A DNA stretch of 64,000 nucleotides, from NCBI GenBank assembly GCA_965206775.1, contig CBDBKU010000002.1, forward strand, positions 62,001 to 126,000. Reading direction: 5' to 3'. The position numbers and the translations under genes were made by a program. Source of the DNA: VXMF01 sp965206775. Its GTDB lineage: Bacteria > Acidobacteriota > Terriglobia > Bryobacterales > UBA6623. The notes below the pieces were generated by a model. That model searched no databases. It saw nothing but the letters and a program-made list of their open reading frames with translations, and was not told the origin of the DNA. Positions 36,283-44,663 of the stretch are shown here, in pieces. How positions within the stretch are numbered: position 1 is the stretch's first letter; every line of letters starts with the position of its first letter.

Positions 36283-37539
36283 GTGTTCCAGTTCGAAAAA
36301 CTTTTTGAGCGGGCCGACGTGGTTGAGCGACACCTAGCTGCTCCCCTGCTTCGGTCGCGTCTCGCCTATCTCGCCCATCGCTCCCAGCAAGGGGCCACGC
36401 GATACACGTTACGGATGATCGCGCGAGCACAGGTAGCGATTGTCCGTTACCTCGAGCTCGGGGAGGAGGGGCAAGTCCCGCTGGCCGCTGTCGTGGCTGC
36501 TGCGGAACGCTGGGCCGCCGAAGACCCCGCCCGCCGCGGCGGGGACGACGCGGCAGCCAGCAGGCGGCTGGCCGGTCGCGCGGCCGATTGGCTTCGCTTC
36601 GCCAGACGATTGGAATGCCCCTCCCCACCCCAACCACATTCCGACTACAGCGCGGATTTTGTTGCCTACATGCGTCAGGAACGTGGTTTTTCGGAAGCAA
36701 CGATCCTCTCGTTTCGTCGCCGGGTGGAGGAGTTCCTGCGCCGCTTTCGTGGTGACGATTCCACGCTCGCTGATGTCACGATCGGAATGATTGATCAAGC
36801 TTTGGGCCAGCCCCATGCCAGGACCGGGAGGTGCCGCTCCCGGGTCACTGTCCGCAGCCACGCGCATGCGCTGCGCGCCTTCTTCCGTTACGCCGAGGAC
36901 CGAGGCTGGTGCCGGCCCGGTTTGGCTGAGATGATTGCGACGCCTCGCATCTACACCCACGCGACGCTGCCCGCAGGACCGACCTGGGAGGACGTCGAGC
37001 GCCTGCTGGAGGCAACCGACGGCAACCGGCCTGCGGACCTGCGCGCCCGGGCCATCCTGCTCTTGATCTCCGCCTACGGCCTGCGGGCCGGCGACGTCAG
37101 CGGACTGAGCCTGGACGACATCGAATGGGAGGCGGAGACGATCCGCGTCCGTTGCGGCAAGACCGGGCGTACGAACCTGTTCCCCCTTTCGCGCCGCGTC
37201 GCTGCAGCGATCGTGCGCTACCTACGAGAGGCACGCCCTCATTCCGCTTCGAGGGCACTCTTCCTCACCCTCAACGCGCCCGTGCGCCCGGTTCCCAGCC
37301 CGGCGATATCCAGTTCTGTCTTCCGACTCATGCGTCGAACCGGCACCGACTGCGAACGCCATGGATCGCATGCATTGCGGCACGCGTTCGCCCAGCGTCT
37401 CTTGGACAAGGGCTTCTCGATGACTGAGATCGGCGACTGCCTCGGGCACCGCAGCCCCGTTGCAACCGCGATCTATGCGAAGGTCAACCTGGCCGGACTC
37501 CGGGAAGTGGCCAACTTCGATCTCGGGGGGCTGCTATGA
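36283..37539 (+). CDS. ritA: RitA tyrosine recombinase of RIT-1
   Basis: A 418-residue recombinase from GTG 36283, preceded by a good AAAGGAG ribosome binding site. The N-terminal domain is long (about 1-230, SAM-like core binding). Catalytic motifs: Arg in LLISAYGLRAGDVSGL, HALRHAFAQRLLDKG, then GHRSPVATAIYAKV with His and the nucleophile Tyr. The gene overlaps ritB by four bases (ATGA at 37536-37539). The three RIT recombinases are thought to act together in moving the element. Intact. Confidence 0.88.
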   Translation: MFQFEKLFERADVVERHLAAPLLRSRLAYLAHRSQQGATRYTLRMIARAQVAIVRYLELGEEGQVPLAAVVAAAERWAAEDPARRGGDDAAASRRLAGRAADWLRFARRLECPSPPQPHSDYSADFVAYMRQERGFSEATILSFRRRVEEFLRRFRGDDSTLADVTIGMIDQALGQPHARTGRCRSRVTVRSHAHALRAFFRYAEDRGWCRPGLAEMIATPRIYTHATLPAGPTWEDVERLLEATDGNRPADLRARAILLLISAYGLRAGDVSGLSLDDIEWEAETIRVRCGKTGRTNLFPLSRRVAAAIVRYLREARPHSASRALFLTLNAPVRPVPSPAISSSVFRLMRRTGTDCERHGSHALRHAFAQRLLDKGFSMTEIGDCLGHRSPVATAIYAKVNLAGLREVANFDLGGLL

Positions 37540-38489
37540 CTTTGCTCGCAGCTGTCAACCAGTACATCGCCTGGAAACAGGCGCAGGGAATCCAATTCCT
37601 TAGCGGCGCTTACCACTTGCGTCGGTTTGCGCGCAGCATCGGCGACGGCATCGCTTGCGACGCGGTGCGAGACGACCAGGCGATGGCCTTTGTTCTGGGC
37701 GAAACGACATCTTCAAGCTCCCGCAGCTACAGGCGTTCCGCACTCGTCGGCTTCTACCGCTACGCGATCGCCCGCCGTCTCGCCTCCTCGTCCCCCGTGC
37801 CGGCGGAAGCGCCGCGACCGACCCCGCCGATCCCGCCGTACGTGTATTCCCGCAACGAACTGCGCCGCTTGCTGGACGCCGTGACAACCTACAGCAAGCG
37901 ACTCAACTTGTTGGAGCCGCATACTTTCCGTACTCTGCTGTTGCTGCTGTACGGCACGGGCCTGCGACACGCGGAGGCGCTCGCGCTAACGCTGGCCGAT
38001 GTCGATCTGCAACGCGCCCTGCTCACCGTTCGAGCCACGAAATTCGACAAAACCCGGTATGTGCCGTTCGGGGCACAAGTCGGCCAAGTGCTCGCCGAGT
38101 ACCTAGCGCGTCGGCACGCCGCAGGTGCCTCACGAGAGGACGGAGCCGCATTCTTCGTCTATCGGGACGGTGCACCCGTGCGGGCCGGCACCGTCCGGGC
38201 GGCCTTCAGCAAGCTGCGCAAGGCTGCCGGCGTCAGTCGAGCGGGCGGCCCGCGCCATCAGCCTCGCTTGCATGATGTTCGCCATGCGTTCGCAGTCCAC
38301 AGGCTGCTTGCCTGGTACCGAGAGGGGCAAGACGTCCAACGCCTGCTGCCCTTGCTCTCGACCTATCTGGGCCACGCCAGCCTTGTCGGCACGCAAACCT
38401 ATCTCAGCATGACCCCGGAGTTGCTGCATGAGGCCGCGTTGCGCTTCCAGAGCTATACGGACACAGGCTCGGGAGGCGGCCATGAGTGA
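37536..38489 (+). CDS. ritB: RitB tyrosine recombinase of RIT-1
   Basis: A 317-residue recombinase. Arg in LLYGTGLRHAEALAL, the RLHDVRHAFAVHRL box and GHASLVGTQTYLSM with the nucleophile Tyr are all present. Between the two last boxes is a WYREGQDVQRLLPLLSTYLG segment typical of RitB proteins. It overlaps ritA by four bases at its start and ritC by eight at its end. Intact. Confidence 0.88.
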   Translation: MTLLAAVNQYIAWKQAQGIQFLSGAYHLRRFARSIGDGIACDAVRDDQAMAFVLGETTSSSSRSYRRSALVGFYRYAIARRLASSSPVPAEAPRPTPPIPPYVYSRNELRRLLDAVTTYSKRLNLLEPHTFRTLLLLLYGTGLRHAEALALTLADVDLQRALLTVRATKFDKTRYVPFGAQVGQVLAEYLARRHAAGASREDGAAFFVYRDGAPVRAGTVRAAFSKLRKAAGVSRAGGPRHQPRLHDVRHAFAVHRLLAWYREGQDVQRLLPLLSTYLGHASLVGTQTYLSMTPELLHEAALRFQSYTDTGSGGGHE

Positions 38490-39489
38490 CAACCCGACTC
38501 TCGGGCCGTGGCTGCGCCGCTTCCTCGAAGAGCATGTCGTGACCGAGCGAAACCTTGCCCGCAACACACAGCTCAGCTACCGCGACACGCTGGCCTTGCT
38601 GCTGCCATTCGTCGCCCGCAAGGCTCGTCGGCCGGTCGACCGGCTGACCGTGAGAGACTGCAGCGCCGAGCTGGTGCTCGCGTTTCTGGCGCACCTCGAG
38701 CACGACCGCGACTGCTCTCCGCGCACGCGCAATCACCGCCTTTCTGCCGTCCTGGCATTCGCCCGCTATGTAGCCAGCCGATGCCCCGAACAGATCGAAT
38801 GGTGCAGCCAGATCGCCGCCATCCCACGGAAGAAGGCTGCCCCGCCAGCCGTTGGCTACCTCGAGAAACACGAAATCGACGCCCTGCTCGCGGTCCCGGA
38901 CACCGCAACTCATCAGGGCCGTCGAGAATACGCCATCTTGCTCTTCCTCTACCACACGGGTGCCCGGGTTTCCGAGGCGGTTCAGCTCACAATCGCGGAC
39001 GTGCAACTGTCCGCCAAGGGTGTCGGGCGGTCGCTCGTCACTCTGCGCGGGAAGGGCGGGAAGACGAGACAGTGCCCGTTGCTGCAAGGCTCGGCGGAAG
39101 CACTGGAAGCCTTGGTTGCCGGGCGCGCCTCAGGGGAGGCTGTGTTTCGAAATCGGCGCGGGGCCCCGATCACACGCTCGGGGATGCGGCAACTGGTGAA
39201 GCGCTGCGCGAAGACCGCTACCGCCCGGGTCACGTCGCTCCGCTCGAAGAGGGTCAGCCCGCACACGCTTCGCCACTCCGCAGCAACCCACATGCTGCGG
39301 GCAGGGGTGGACCTGAACACAATTCGTGCCTGGCTGGGTCACGCCAGCCTCGCAACAACGCTGATCTACGCCGACCTCGACCTCGAAGCGAAGGCGAGGG
39401 CCGTCGCCTTATGCGACGCGGACGAACCGGGTCCAGCCCGGCCCATTCGCGAGGACAAGGGACTGATAGACTTCCTGCGCACTCTGTGA
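38482..39489 (+). CDS. ritC: RitC tyrosine recombinase of RIT-1
   Basis: A 335-residue recombinase from ATG 38482, which overlaps the ritB end. Catalytic residues: Arg in YHTGARVSEAVQL, SPHTLRHSAATHMLRAGV, and GHASLATTLIYADLDLE with the nucleophile Tyr. It resembles XerC/D-like and Tn554 TnpA/B-like recombinases. The stop lies nine bases before the right inverted repeat. Intact. Confidence 0.88.
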   Translation: MSDNPTLGPWLRRFLEEHVVTERNLARNTQLSYRDTLALLLPFVARKARRPVDRLTVRDCSAELVLAFLAHLEHDRDCSPRTRNHRLSAVLAFARYVASRCPEQIEWCSQIAAIPRKKAAPPAVGYLEKHEIDALLAVPDTATHQGRREYAILLFLYHTGARVSEAVQLTIADVQLSAKGVGRSLVTLRGKGGKTRQCPLLQGSAEALEALVAGRASGEAVFRNRRGAPITRSGMRQLVKRCAKTATARVTSLRSKRVSPHTLRHSAATHMLRAGVDLNTIRAWLGHASLATTLIYADLDLEAKARAVALCDADEPGPARPIREDKGLIDFLRTL

Positions 39490-39497
39490 GTTCCTAC

Positions 39498-39587
39498 GTT
39501 ATGCGCTGTAGGATCACCGCTAGAGCATTGCTTTCCAAGAAGATACAGTTCTTGCAGCGCATATCCCGGTGCAGCGCATGTTCGCAA
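39498..39587. repeat. RIT-1 right inverted repeat (90 bp)
   Basis: Perfect inverted copy of 36130-36219. The last base is the A of the istA start codon (39587-39589). Confidence 0.92.
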
Positions 39588-40285
39588 TGAATTCGATACG
39601 AGAGATTTTGAGGCTGCACCACGAGTGCGGCCGATCGCAACGGGAGGTCGCCCGCTCGTGCGGGCTGTCGGCGGGAGCGGTGAACAAGGTGCTGCGGCTG
39701 GCCGGGCAGGCCGGCCTGTCGTGGCCCTTGCCGCCGGACCTGGACGAGGGCGAGCTGTTCGAGCGCGTGTACGGACGTCCCGCCGGTGCGAGGCCGAGTG
39801 CCCGGCTGGAGGCGATCGACTTCGCGGCGGTGCGCAAGGAACTGAGCCGGCGCAAGCACCTGACCGTGCAGCTGGTGTGGCACGAGTACCGCGAGCAGAA
39901 CCCGGACGGGTACAGCTACAGCCAGTACTGCGAGCTGTACCGGCAGTGGAAGTCCCGCCAGGACCTGGTCATGCTGCAGGAGCACAAGGCGGGAGACAAG
40001 CTGTTCCTTGATTACGCGGGTCAAACGGTTCCGGTGGAGGACGCGGAGACGGGCCAGACGCGCGAGGCGCAGGTGTTCGTGGCGGTGCTGGGCGCGAGCT
40101 CGTACTTTTACGCCGAAGCGAGCTGGGGCCAGGACGTGGAGTCCTGGATCGCTTCGCACGTGCGGGCCTTGAGCCACTTCGGCGGCTCTGTCCGCACGCT
40201 CGTGCCCGACAACCTGAAGTCGGGAGTGACGCGCGCGTGCCGCTACGAGCCGGTCTTGAACCGCAGCTACAAGGACATGGCGCGG
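39587..40285 (+). pseudogene. istA: IS21-type istA, 5' part (interrupted)
   Basis: The N-terminal part of the IS21 transposase: helix-turn-helix REVARSCGLSAGAVNKVLRL (about residues 16-35), then the catalytic core with the first Asp in KLFLDYAGQTVPVED and the second in RTLVPDNLKSGV. The coding sequence stops at the hexamer GCGCGG (40280-40285), where RIT-2 begins. The rest, with the catalytic Glu, resumes at 47225. The two halves join perfectly (SYKDMAR | HYEMAIVPARPYRPKDKAKV), so only the insertion broke it. Confidence 0.9.
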
Positions 40286-40311
40286 TTATGTTCAGCTCAC
40301 CATGACCGCGC
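40286..40311. repeat. Extra ritC-side end of RIT-2 (26 bp)
   Basis: Reading inward: a 10-bp arm TTATGTTCAG, a 10-bp inverted arm CTCACCATGA, a 6-bp core CCGCGC, then the arm TCATGGTGAG that starts the 83-bp repeat at 40312. The first arm is a 7/10 match to the last. The core is the complement of the target hexamer. RIT-3 has the same 10-10-6 layout. Confidence 0.8.
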
Positions 40312-40394
40312 TCATGGTGAGTTCCCGCTTATGGTGAGAAGACCCGGCAACCCTCTGAAAAAAAGGCAGTTGCCGGGTCAGAACTCACCATAAT
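40312..40394. repeat. RIT-2 left inverted repeat (83 bp)
   Basis: Perfect inverted match to 47142-47224. It contains the hairpin GACCCGGCAAC / GTTGCCGGGTC (40341-40351 and 40369-40379) and further CTCACCAT motifs, probable recombinase binding sites. The hairpin could also terminate transcription that enters the element. Confidence 0.92.
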
Positions 40395-40413
40395 TGGACG
40401 TCAGAGAAACGTC

Positions 40414-41433
40414 TCAGAGCGATTCCAGCCAGGCGAGCACGGTCTGGTCTGCCTGCCATTCAGCCGGTTCCGCAGCGATCCCCGCAGTCGCGCGGGCCTT
40501 CTCGATCGCCTCCCGCTTGGCTGCGAGGTCCACGGCGACATACCGATTCGTGCTTTCCAGGCTGGCGTGCCCGAGCCAGTGACTGATCGTCACGATGTCG
40601 ATTCCGCTCTGGAGCAGATGACAGGCTGCAGTGTGGCGAATCAGGTGAGGGTAGACGCTCCGGCCTGCGAGAGTGCGAGCCGATCGGGACGCCGTGCGGG
40701 CATGCTTCCCCAGGATGTACCGCACGCCGTACCGACCGAGTGGCTGGCCGTGGCGATTGCGGAAGAGCGGACGCTTGTCGTCGGGTCGCAAGCCCTGCTC
40801 CTGGCGCAGGGCTCGCAGGGCTGCCGCTGTCTCGGGCCACAGCGGGCACACGCGCTCCTTGCGCCCCTTCCCGAACAGCCGCACTTGCCAGGGACGCTCC
40901 AACTGCAGGTCGCAAGGCCGCACGTCGAGGATCTCCTGCACCCGTGCTCCAGTGCTGTACAGGGCCAGCAGCAGCGCGCGGTCCCGGCGGCCTTCCGCCG
41001 TGGCTGTATCCGGTGCCTGCAGCAGCGCTTGCATCTCGTGCCGGTCGAGATACTCGACGGCTCGTTGCGGGCCCCGTTTCGGGGGCAGGGCCAGAAGCTG
41101 CTGGCAAACCCCGAGATGCTCCGGGTCGTTCGCTGCCGCATACCGCGCGAACGCATGCAAGGCCGCGAGCCGGTTGTTGCGCGTCGCCACGCTGCTAGCA
41201 CGCCGCTGTTCGAGATGGTCCAGGAAGGCCAGAACGGCCTCCGCTGTCAGATCGGGGAAGTCCAGCGTCGCCGCCGGGCGCCCGAGACGCTGCTCCAGGA
41301 ACCGCAGCAGGAGCTTGAAGGCGTCGCGGTAGCTCAGGACCGTGTGCCGGCTGTTCCCGCGCACGGCGGTCAAGTAGTCGCCGAAGAAGCCGCGCAGGGC
41401 GCGGCCGAGGGAGTTGGGCCGGACCTCAGGCAT
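40414..41433 (-). CDS. ritC: RitC tyrosine recombinase of RIT-2
   Basis: A 339-residue recombinase with Arg in LYSTGARVQEILDV, PHLIRHTAACHLLQSG and GHASLESTNRYVAVDL with the nucleophile Tyr. It overlaps ritB by eight bases at its start. Sequence similarity to the other two RitC proteins is limited, so RIT-2 is a different lineage from RIT-1 and RIT-3. Intact. Confidence 0.88.
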   Translation of the reverse strand: MPEVRPNSLGRALRGFFGDYLTAVRGNSRHTVLSYRDAFKLLLRFLEQRLGRPAATLDFPDLTAEAVLAFLDHLEQRRASSVATRNNRLAALHAFARYAAANDPEHLGVCQQLLALPPKRGPQRAVEYLDRHEMQALLQAPDTATAEGRRDRALLLALYSTGARVQEILDVRPCDLQLERPWQVRLFGKGRKERVCPLWPETAAALRALRQEQGLRPDDKRPLFRNRHGQPLGRYGVRYILGKHARTASRSARTLAGRSVYPHLIRHTAACHLLQSGIDIVTISHWLGHASLESTNRYVAVDLAAKREAIEKARATAGIAAEPAEWQADQTVLAWLESL

Positions 41434-42415
41434 GCGATGACTCCCCTGCGGCTGGCTCCAGCACGCTGCGGGCGTACCGGGCGAAGCGTGCGGAGGCTTC
41501 CTCGACGACCGGGTCGAGCAGGCTCAGGTAGTAGGCCGTCGAGGCCACCGACGCATGGCCCATGGAGGCCGCCAGCATCGGGAGCTTGGCTTGCGGATCG
41601 ACTCCGGCACGATACCAGCCGAGCAGGACATGGACGGCATGCGTGTGGCGAAGCGAGTGGACCCGGGGCAGGCGGCCCGCAGCGTCGCGGATGCCGACAG
41701 CGCGGAACAGGCTCTGCACTCCTGCTGCCAAGCCCTCACAGGAGTAGGCTTGCCCCGGACCGTATCGGTTCGCCAGCAGGGGCGCATCGACCGCGCCGGG
41801 GAGGCGCCCCCGGGCTTGAAGATAGCGGTCGACCTCACGGGCAGCACTCGCGCTGAGCGCCGTAATGCGGGATTTGTGGAACTTCGACTCTCGCACGTGG
41901 AGCGTGCGCTGGCAGGGGTCGTAGTCGCTGAGGGCGAGCCGGACCAGCTCGCCCTGCCGCAAGCCAGCCGCATACAGCAGGGTGACCGCCAAGCGAAACA
42001 CTTCCGCACGCAGCGGGGACCGGCATGTCGGACGGAGCTTGGCCGCTGCCCGCAATAGATCGGCGATCTGGCTCTCGCTGAAGATGAACGGGGGCCGGGG
42101 CGGCTCGGCCTTGGGAAACCCGCTCGGATCGGGCACGAAGCAGTCCGGATCCGTCCGCCGCTGGTACAGGCACAGGTTGCGGACGACGCGCATGCGGTCT
42201 CTCCGTACGCGGGGCGTGACACTGGCGAGCGTCGCGGCCCAGGCCGCGAAGCGGTCCGCAGTCAGTGCTGTCGCCCGCCGGGAGTCGAGGAAGCCGTCCA
42301 GGTTCGCCAAGGCGGCGGTTTCCCGTGCGTACTGGCAGCCGAGGGCACGCTTGAGGTCGAGAAAGGCGGTGATCGCGGGCGCGATCACTGATCGGAACGT
42401 CGGCTCGGCTCTCAT
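41426..42415 (-). CDS. ritB: RitB tyrosine recombinase of RIT-2
   Basis: A 329-residue recombinase. Motifs: LLYAAGLRQGELVRL (Arg), RVHSLRHTHAVHVLLGWYR, and GHASVASTAYYLSLLDPV with His and the nucleophile Tyr. Its ATG overlaps the ritA stop (42412-42415) and its end overlaps ritC. Intact. Confidence 0.88.
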   Translation of the reverse strand: MRAEPTFRSVIAPAITAFLDLKRALGCQYARETAALANLDGFLDSRRATALTADRFAAWAATLASVTPRVRRDRMRVVRNLCLYQRRTDPDCFVPDPSGFPKAEPPRPPFIFSESQIADLLRAAAKLRPTCRSPLRAEVFRLAVTLLYAAGLRQGELVRLALSDYDPCQRTLHVRESKFHKSRITALSASAAREVDRYLQARGRLPGAVDAPLLANRYGPGQAYSCEGLAAGVQSLFRAVGIRDAAGRLPRVHSLRHTHAVHVLLGWYRAGVDPQAKLPMLAASMGHASVASTAYYLSLLDPVVEEASARFARYARSVLEPAAGESSHA

Positions 42416-42583
42416 GCCGGCACCCCCGTTTCGGACGGCAGATCCAGCGCAGCTTCGCGAAGATCCTCCACATTCAGGCGCAGGTAGGCCTCTGTACTGT
42501 GGGGACTGCGGTGGCCGAGCAAGTCGCCGATGGTCTTCAGCGGCGTATTCTGGCGCAGCAGGCGCACCGCCAGCGAATGCCGC
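42412..42583 (-). pseudogene. ritA: ritA of RIT-2, 3' part
   Basis: The last 56 codons of ritA: SLAVRLLRQNTPLKTIGDLL, GHRSPHSTEAYLRLNVEDL with the nucleophile Tyr, then a stop overlapping ritB. It is separated from its 5' part (46023-47088) by RIT-3. Joining the two restores the HCLRHSLAVRLL box exactly. Confidence 0.9.
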
Positions 42584-42609
42584 TTATCTCTTGCAAGAGA
42601 TAAGAGCTA
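42584..42609. repeat. Extra ritC-side end of RIT-3 (26 bp)
   Basis: Reading inward: a 10-bp arm TTATCTCTTG, its exact complement CAAGAGATAA (together a perfect 20-bp palindrome), then a 6-bp core GAGCTA. The same arm then starts the terminal repeat at 42610. CAAGAGATAA-core-TTATCTCTTG is a typical tyrosine-recombinase site with 10-bp arms and a 6-bp spacer. Confidence 0.85.
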
Positions 42610-42723
42610 TTATCTCTTGTTCATTTTTATCTCGGGTTACTGTTGGAAATCACGCCAAGTGGCAGCATACCCAAAGAGTTTTCGCCACTTGCGTACATTT
42701 CACCAGACATAATCCGATGGCGT

Positions 42724-43722
42724 TCAGAGGCTGCCCAGAAAGGCGAGAAGAGCGTCAGGCGGCTGGTATCGTCCCGAATCGCCTGTTCGCGGCGATGTCT
42801 TGGCAAGTGCCTGCTCTTTCATGGCGAGCGTTGCCTCGACATAGATCTGAGTGGTCTCGACGCGTTCATGTCCGAGCCAGAGAGCGATGACCGACCGGTC
42901 CACGCCGGCCTGCAGGAGGTCCATCGCGGCGGTGTGACGCAGGATATGGACGGTAACCCGTTTGTCTGCCAGTGACGGGCACTGCTGCGAGGCCGTCTCC
43001 CGATGCTTGTTCAATATGTACTGCACGCCGTCCACGCTGAGCCGATTGCCCCTGGCGCTGGGGAAGAGCACGCGGTCCGAGCCGCGCGGGGGTTCCTGCA
43101 ACCACCTCCTCAGTACATTCCTGGTCGGCTTGGCCAAGGGCGTGCAGCGCTCCTTGCGCCCTTTTCCCACGACGCGCAGGTGCTGGCCATGGCCATCGAC
43201 AAAGTCGTCGCGCTTCAGTCCTGTCATTTCGGACAGCCGAAATCCCGTTTGCACGGCGGTGAGAATGAAGGCGTGATCGCGCCGTCCCGACCAGGTGCCG
43301 GTATCCGGTGCCGCGAGCAGGGCATCAACTTCGTCCGGTGTGAGGAAATCGACCTGCTTGCGCGTGTATTGCTTGCCGGGGATGGCGAGCACCCTCTGGA
43401 TTTGTTCCGCATGGCTGGGCAGTTCGAAGGCCGCGAACCGAAAGAAGGAATGAACAGCCGCAAGCCGCGTGTTGCGGCTGCGAGCGCTCACTCCACGCTT
43501 GGTTTCCAACTCCTCGAGGAAAGCCACGACCAGCGGCGCATCGATCTGCTCGAATTGCAGGTCCGACGGTTGTCGTTCCAGACCCAGCTGTGCGAAGAGC
43601 AGGAGCTGGCGGAAGGTATCCCGATAGGATTTGATGGTGTGCGGGCTCGCCTGGCGCTGACTCATCAGGCGCTGAACGAAGAATCGCTCCAGCAGGGGCG
43701 ACAGGCTGGTCGTTTGGGTCAT
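42724..43722 (-). CDS. ritC: RitC tyrosine recombinase of RIT-3
   Basis: About 332 residues from ATG 43722. Arg in LTAVQTGFRLSEMTGL, VHILRHTAAMDLLQAGVD and GHERVETTQIYVEATL with the nucleophile Tyr. It overlaps the ritB stop. The motif GHERVETT differs from the GHAS of the other RitC proteins. Intact. Confidence 0.88.
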   Translation of the reverse strand: MTQTTSLSPLLERFFVQRLMSQRQASPHTIKSYRDTFRQLLLFAQLGLERQPSDLQFEQIDAPLVVAFLEELETKRGVSARSRNTRLAAVHSFFRFAAFELPSHAEQIQRVLAIPGKQYTRKQVDFLTPDEVDALLAAPDTGTWSGRRDHAFILTAVQTGFRLSEMTGLKRDDFVDGHGQHLRVVGKGRKERCTPLAKPTRNVLRRWLQEPPRGSDRVLFPSARGNRLSVDGVQYILNKHRETASQQCPSLADKRVTVHILRHTAAMDLLQAGVDRSVIALWLGHERVETTQIYVEATLAMKEQALAKTSPRTGDSGRYQPPDALLAFLGSL

Positions 43723-44663
43723 GACTGGTCCTCCCAGCGGCTTTCGAGGCGGCGCATGGCCTCGCGCATCAATGCGGGCGAGGCTTCGAGATACCATTGC
43801 GTATCGGCGACCTTCACATGACCAAGCCAGGTGGAGAGGACTGGCAGGAGACGGTCCGGATCCTGATCGTGCCGATACCAGTTCACCAAGGCCTTCGTTG
43901 CGAAACTGTGCCGCATGTCATGAAGGCGTGGCCCGTGACTGGCGGTCTTGCCGCGCAGGCCGATCAGGCGCGACAGTTGGTGGAACGTGCGGGTGATACT
44001 CGCCTGGTCGAGCCGCTTGCCCCGGCTTGAAACAAACAGGAAAGGCGTCACCGGACGCCTCTGCCAGTGACGCTCGCGCCGGGCGATATAGTCGGCAAGG
44101 ACCGCGCAGGTCGAACCGTGCAACGGAACCAGACGGTCGCGACCGAATTTGGCACCGCGTATGGTCAGCACCGCGGCGTCGATATCGACATCCCGGAGCT
44201 CGAGATTGCACGCCTCCCCCACGCGGAGGCCTGCAACGATCAACAGGCCGAACAGGCAATGGTAGAGCCAGGGATTCAATGCGCATCGTTCGTAGGCATA
44301 CGGCATGTCGAGCGCAGCCTGCAGCAGCTTGCGGATCTCGTCGTCGGTATACAGATAGGGTCTTGCCCGCTGCGGCTGAAAGGGCAGCAATCCGGGCGGC
44401 GGGATCTCGGTGCGTGCATCGGCGGCCTTGCGATGGCGTGTGAACACGCGCACGTAGCTCAATCGCTGTGCCCAATGCGACGGTTGGGCATGCACGGGCT
44501 GCTGCGCCCAGGCAAGGGCCAGTTCCACAGTGATGAATGGCGCCTGCTTCTGTTCCATGAACGTGGCGAAGGCGAGCAGCGCCCGGCGCGTGCTGTTCAG
44601 TTTGAACCCCAGTTTGCGCCGCATATCGATGTACTCGTGGATGGCTTCGCGAAGCGTGTTCAT
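43719..44663 (-). CDS. ritB: RitB tyrosine recombinase of RIT-3
   Basis: A 314-residue recombinase. LLIVAGLRVGEACNLEL supplies the first Arg, RLHDMRHSFATKALVNWYR the second box, and GHVKVADTQWYLEASPAL the His region and nucleophile Tyr. It overlaps ritA and ritC by four bases on each side. Intact. Confidence 0.88.
   Translation of the reverse strand: MNTLREAIHEYIDMRRKLGFKLNSTRRALLAFATFMEQKQAPFITVELALAWAQQPVHAQPSHWAQRLSYVRVFTRHRKAADARTEIPPPGLLPFQPQRARPYLYTDDEIRKLLQAALDMPYAYERCALNPWLYHCLFGLLIVAGLRVGEACNLELRDVDIDAAVLTIRGAKFGRDRLVPLHGSTCAVLADYIARRERHWQRRPVTPFLFVSSRGKRLDQASITRTFHQLSRLIGLRGKTASHGPRLHDMRHSFATKALVNWYRHDQDPDRLLPVLSTWLGHVKVADTQWYLEASPALMREAMRRLESRWEDQS

Larger units (their letters stand above)
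36130..39587 (+). mobile_element. RIT-1: recombinase-in-trio element
   Basis: Three overlapping tyrosine recombinase genes on one strand (ritA, ritB, ritC) lie between perfect 90-bp inverted repeats (36130-36219 and 39498-39587). This is the known layout of RIT elements. The right repeat ends exactly on the A of the istA start codon of the following IS21-type element. The IS21 left end is not seen on either side, so RIT-1 either replaced it or arose with a deletion. No direct target repeat is evident. Confidence 0.88.

Noticed and set aside
40341..40379. Hairpin with a run of A/T taken as an intrinsic terminator
   Set aside because: The A7 run is in the loop, not after the stem, and an identical inverted copy lies at the other end of RIT-2. 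It is better explained as part of the terminal repeat, although some effect on transcription cannot be excluded.
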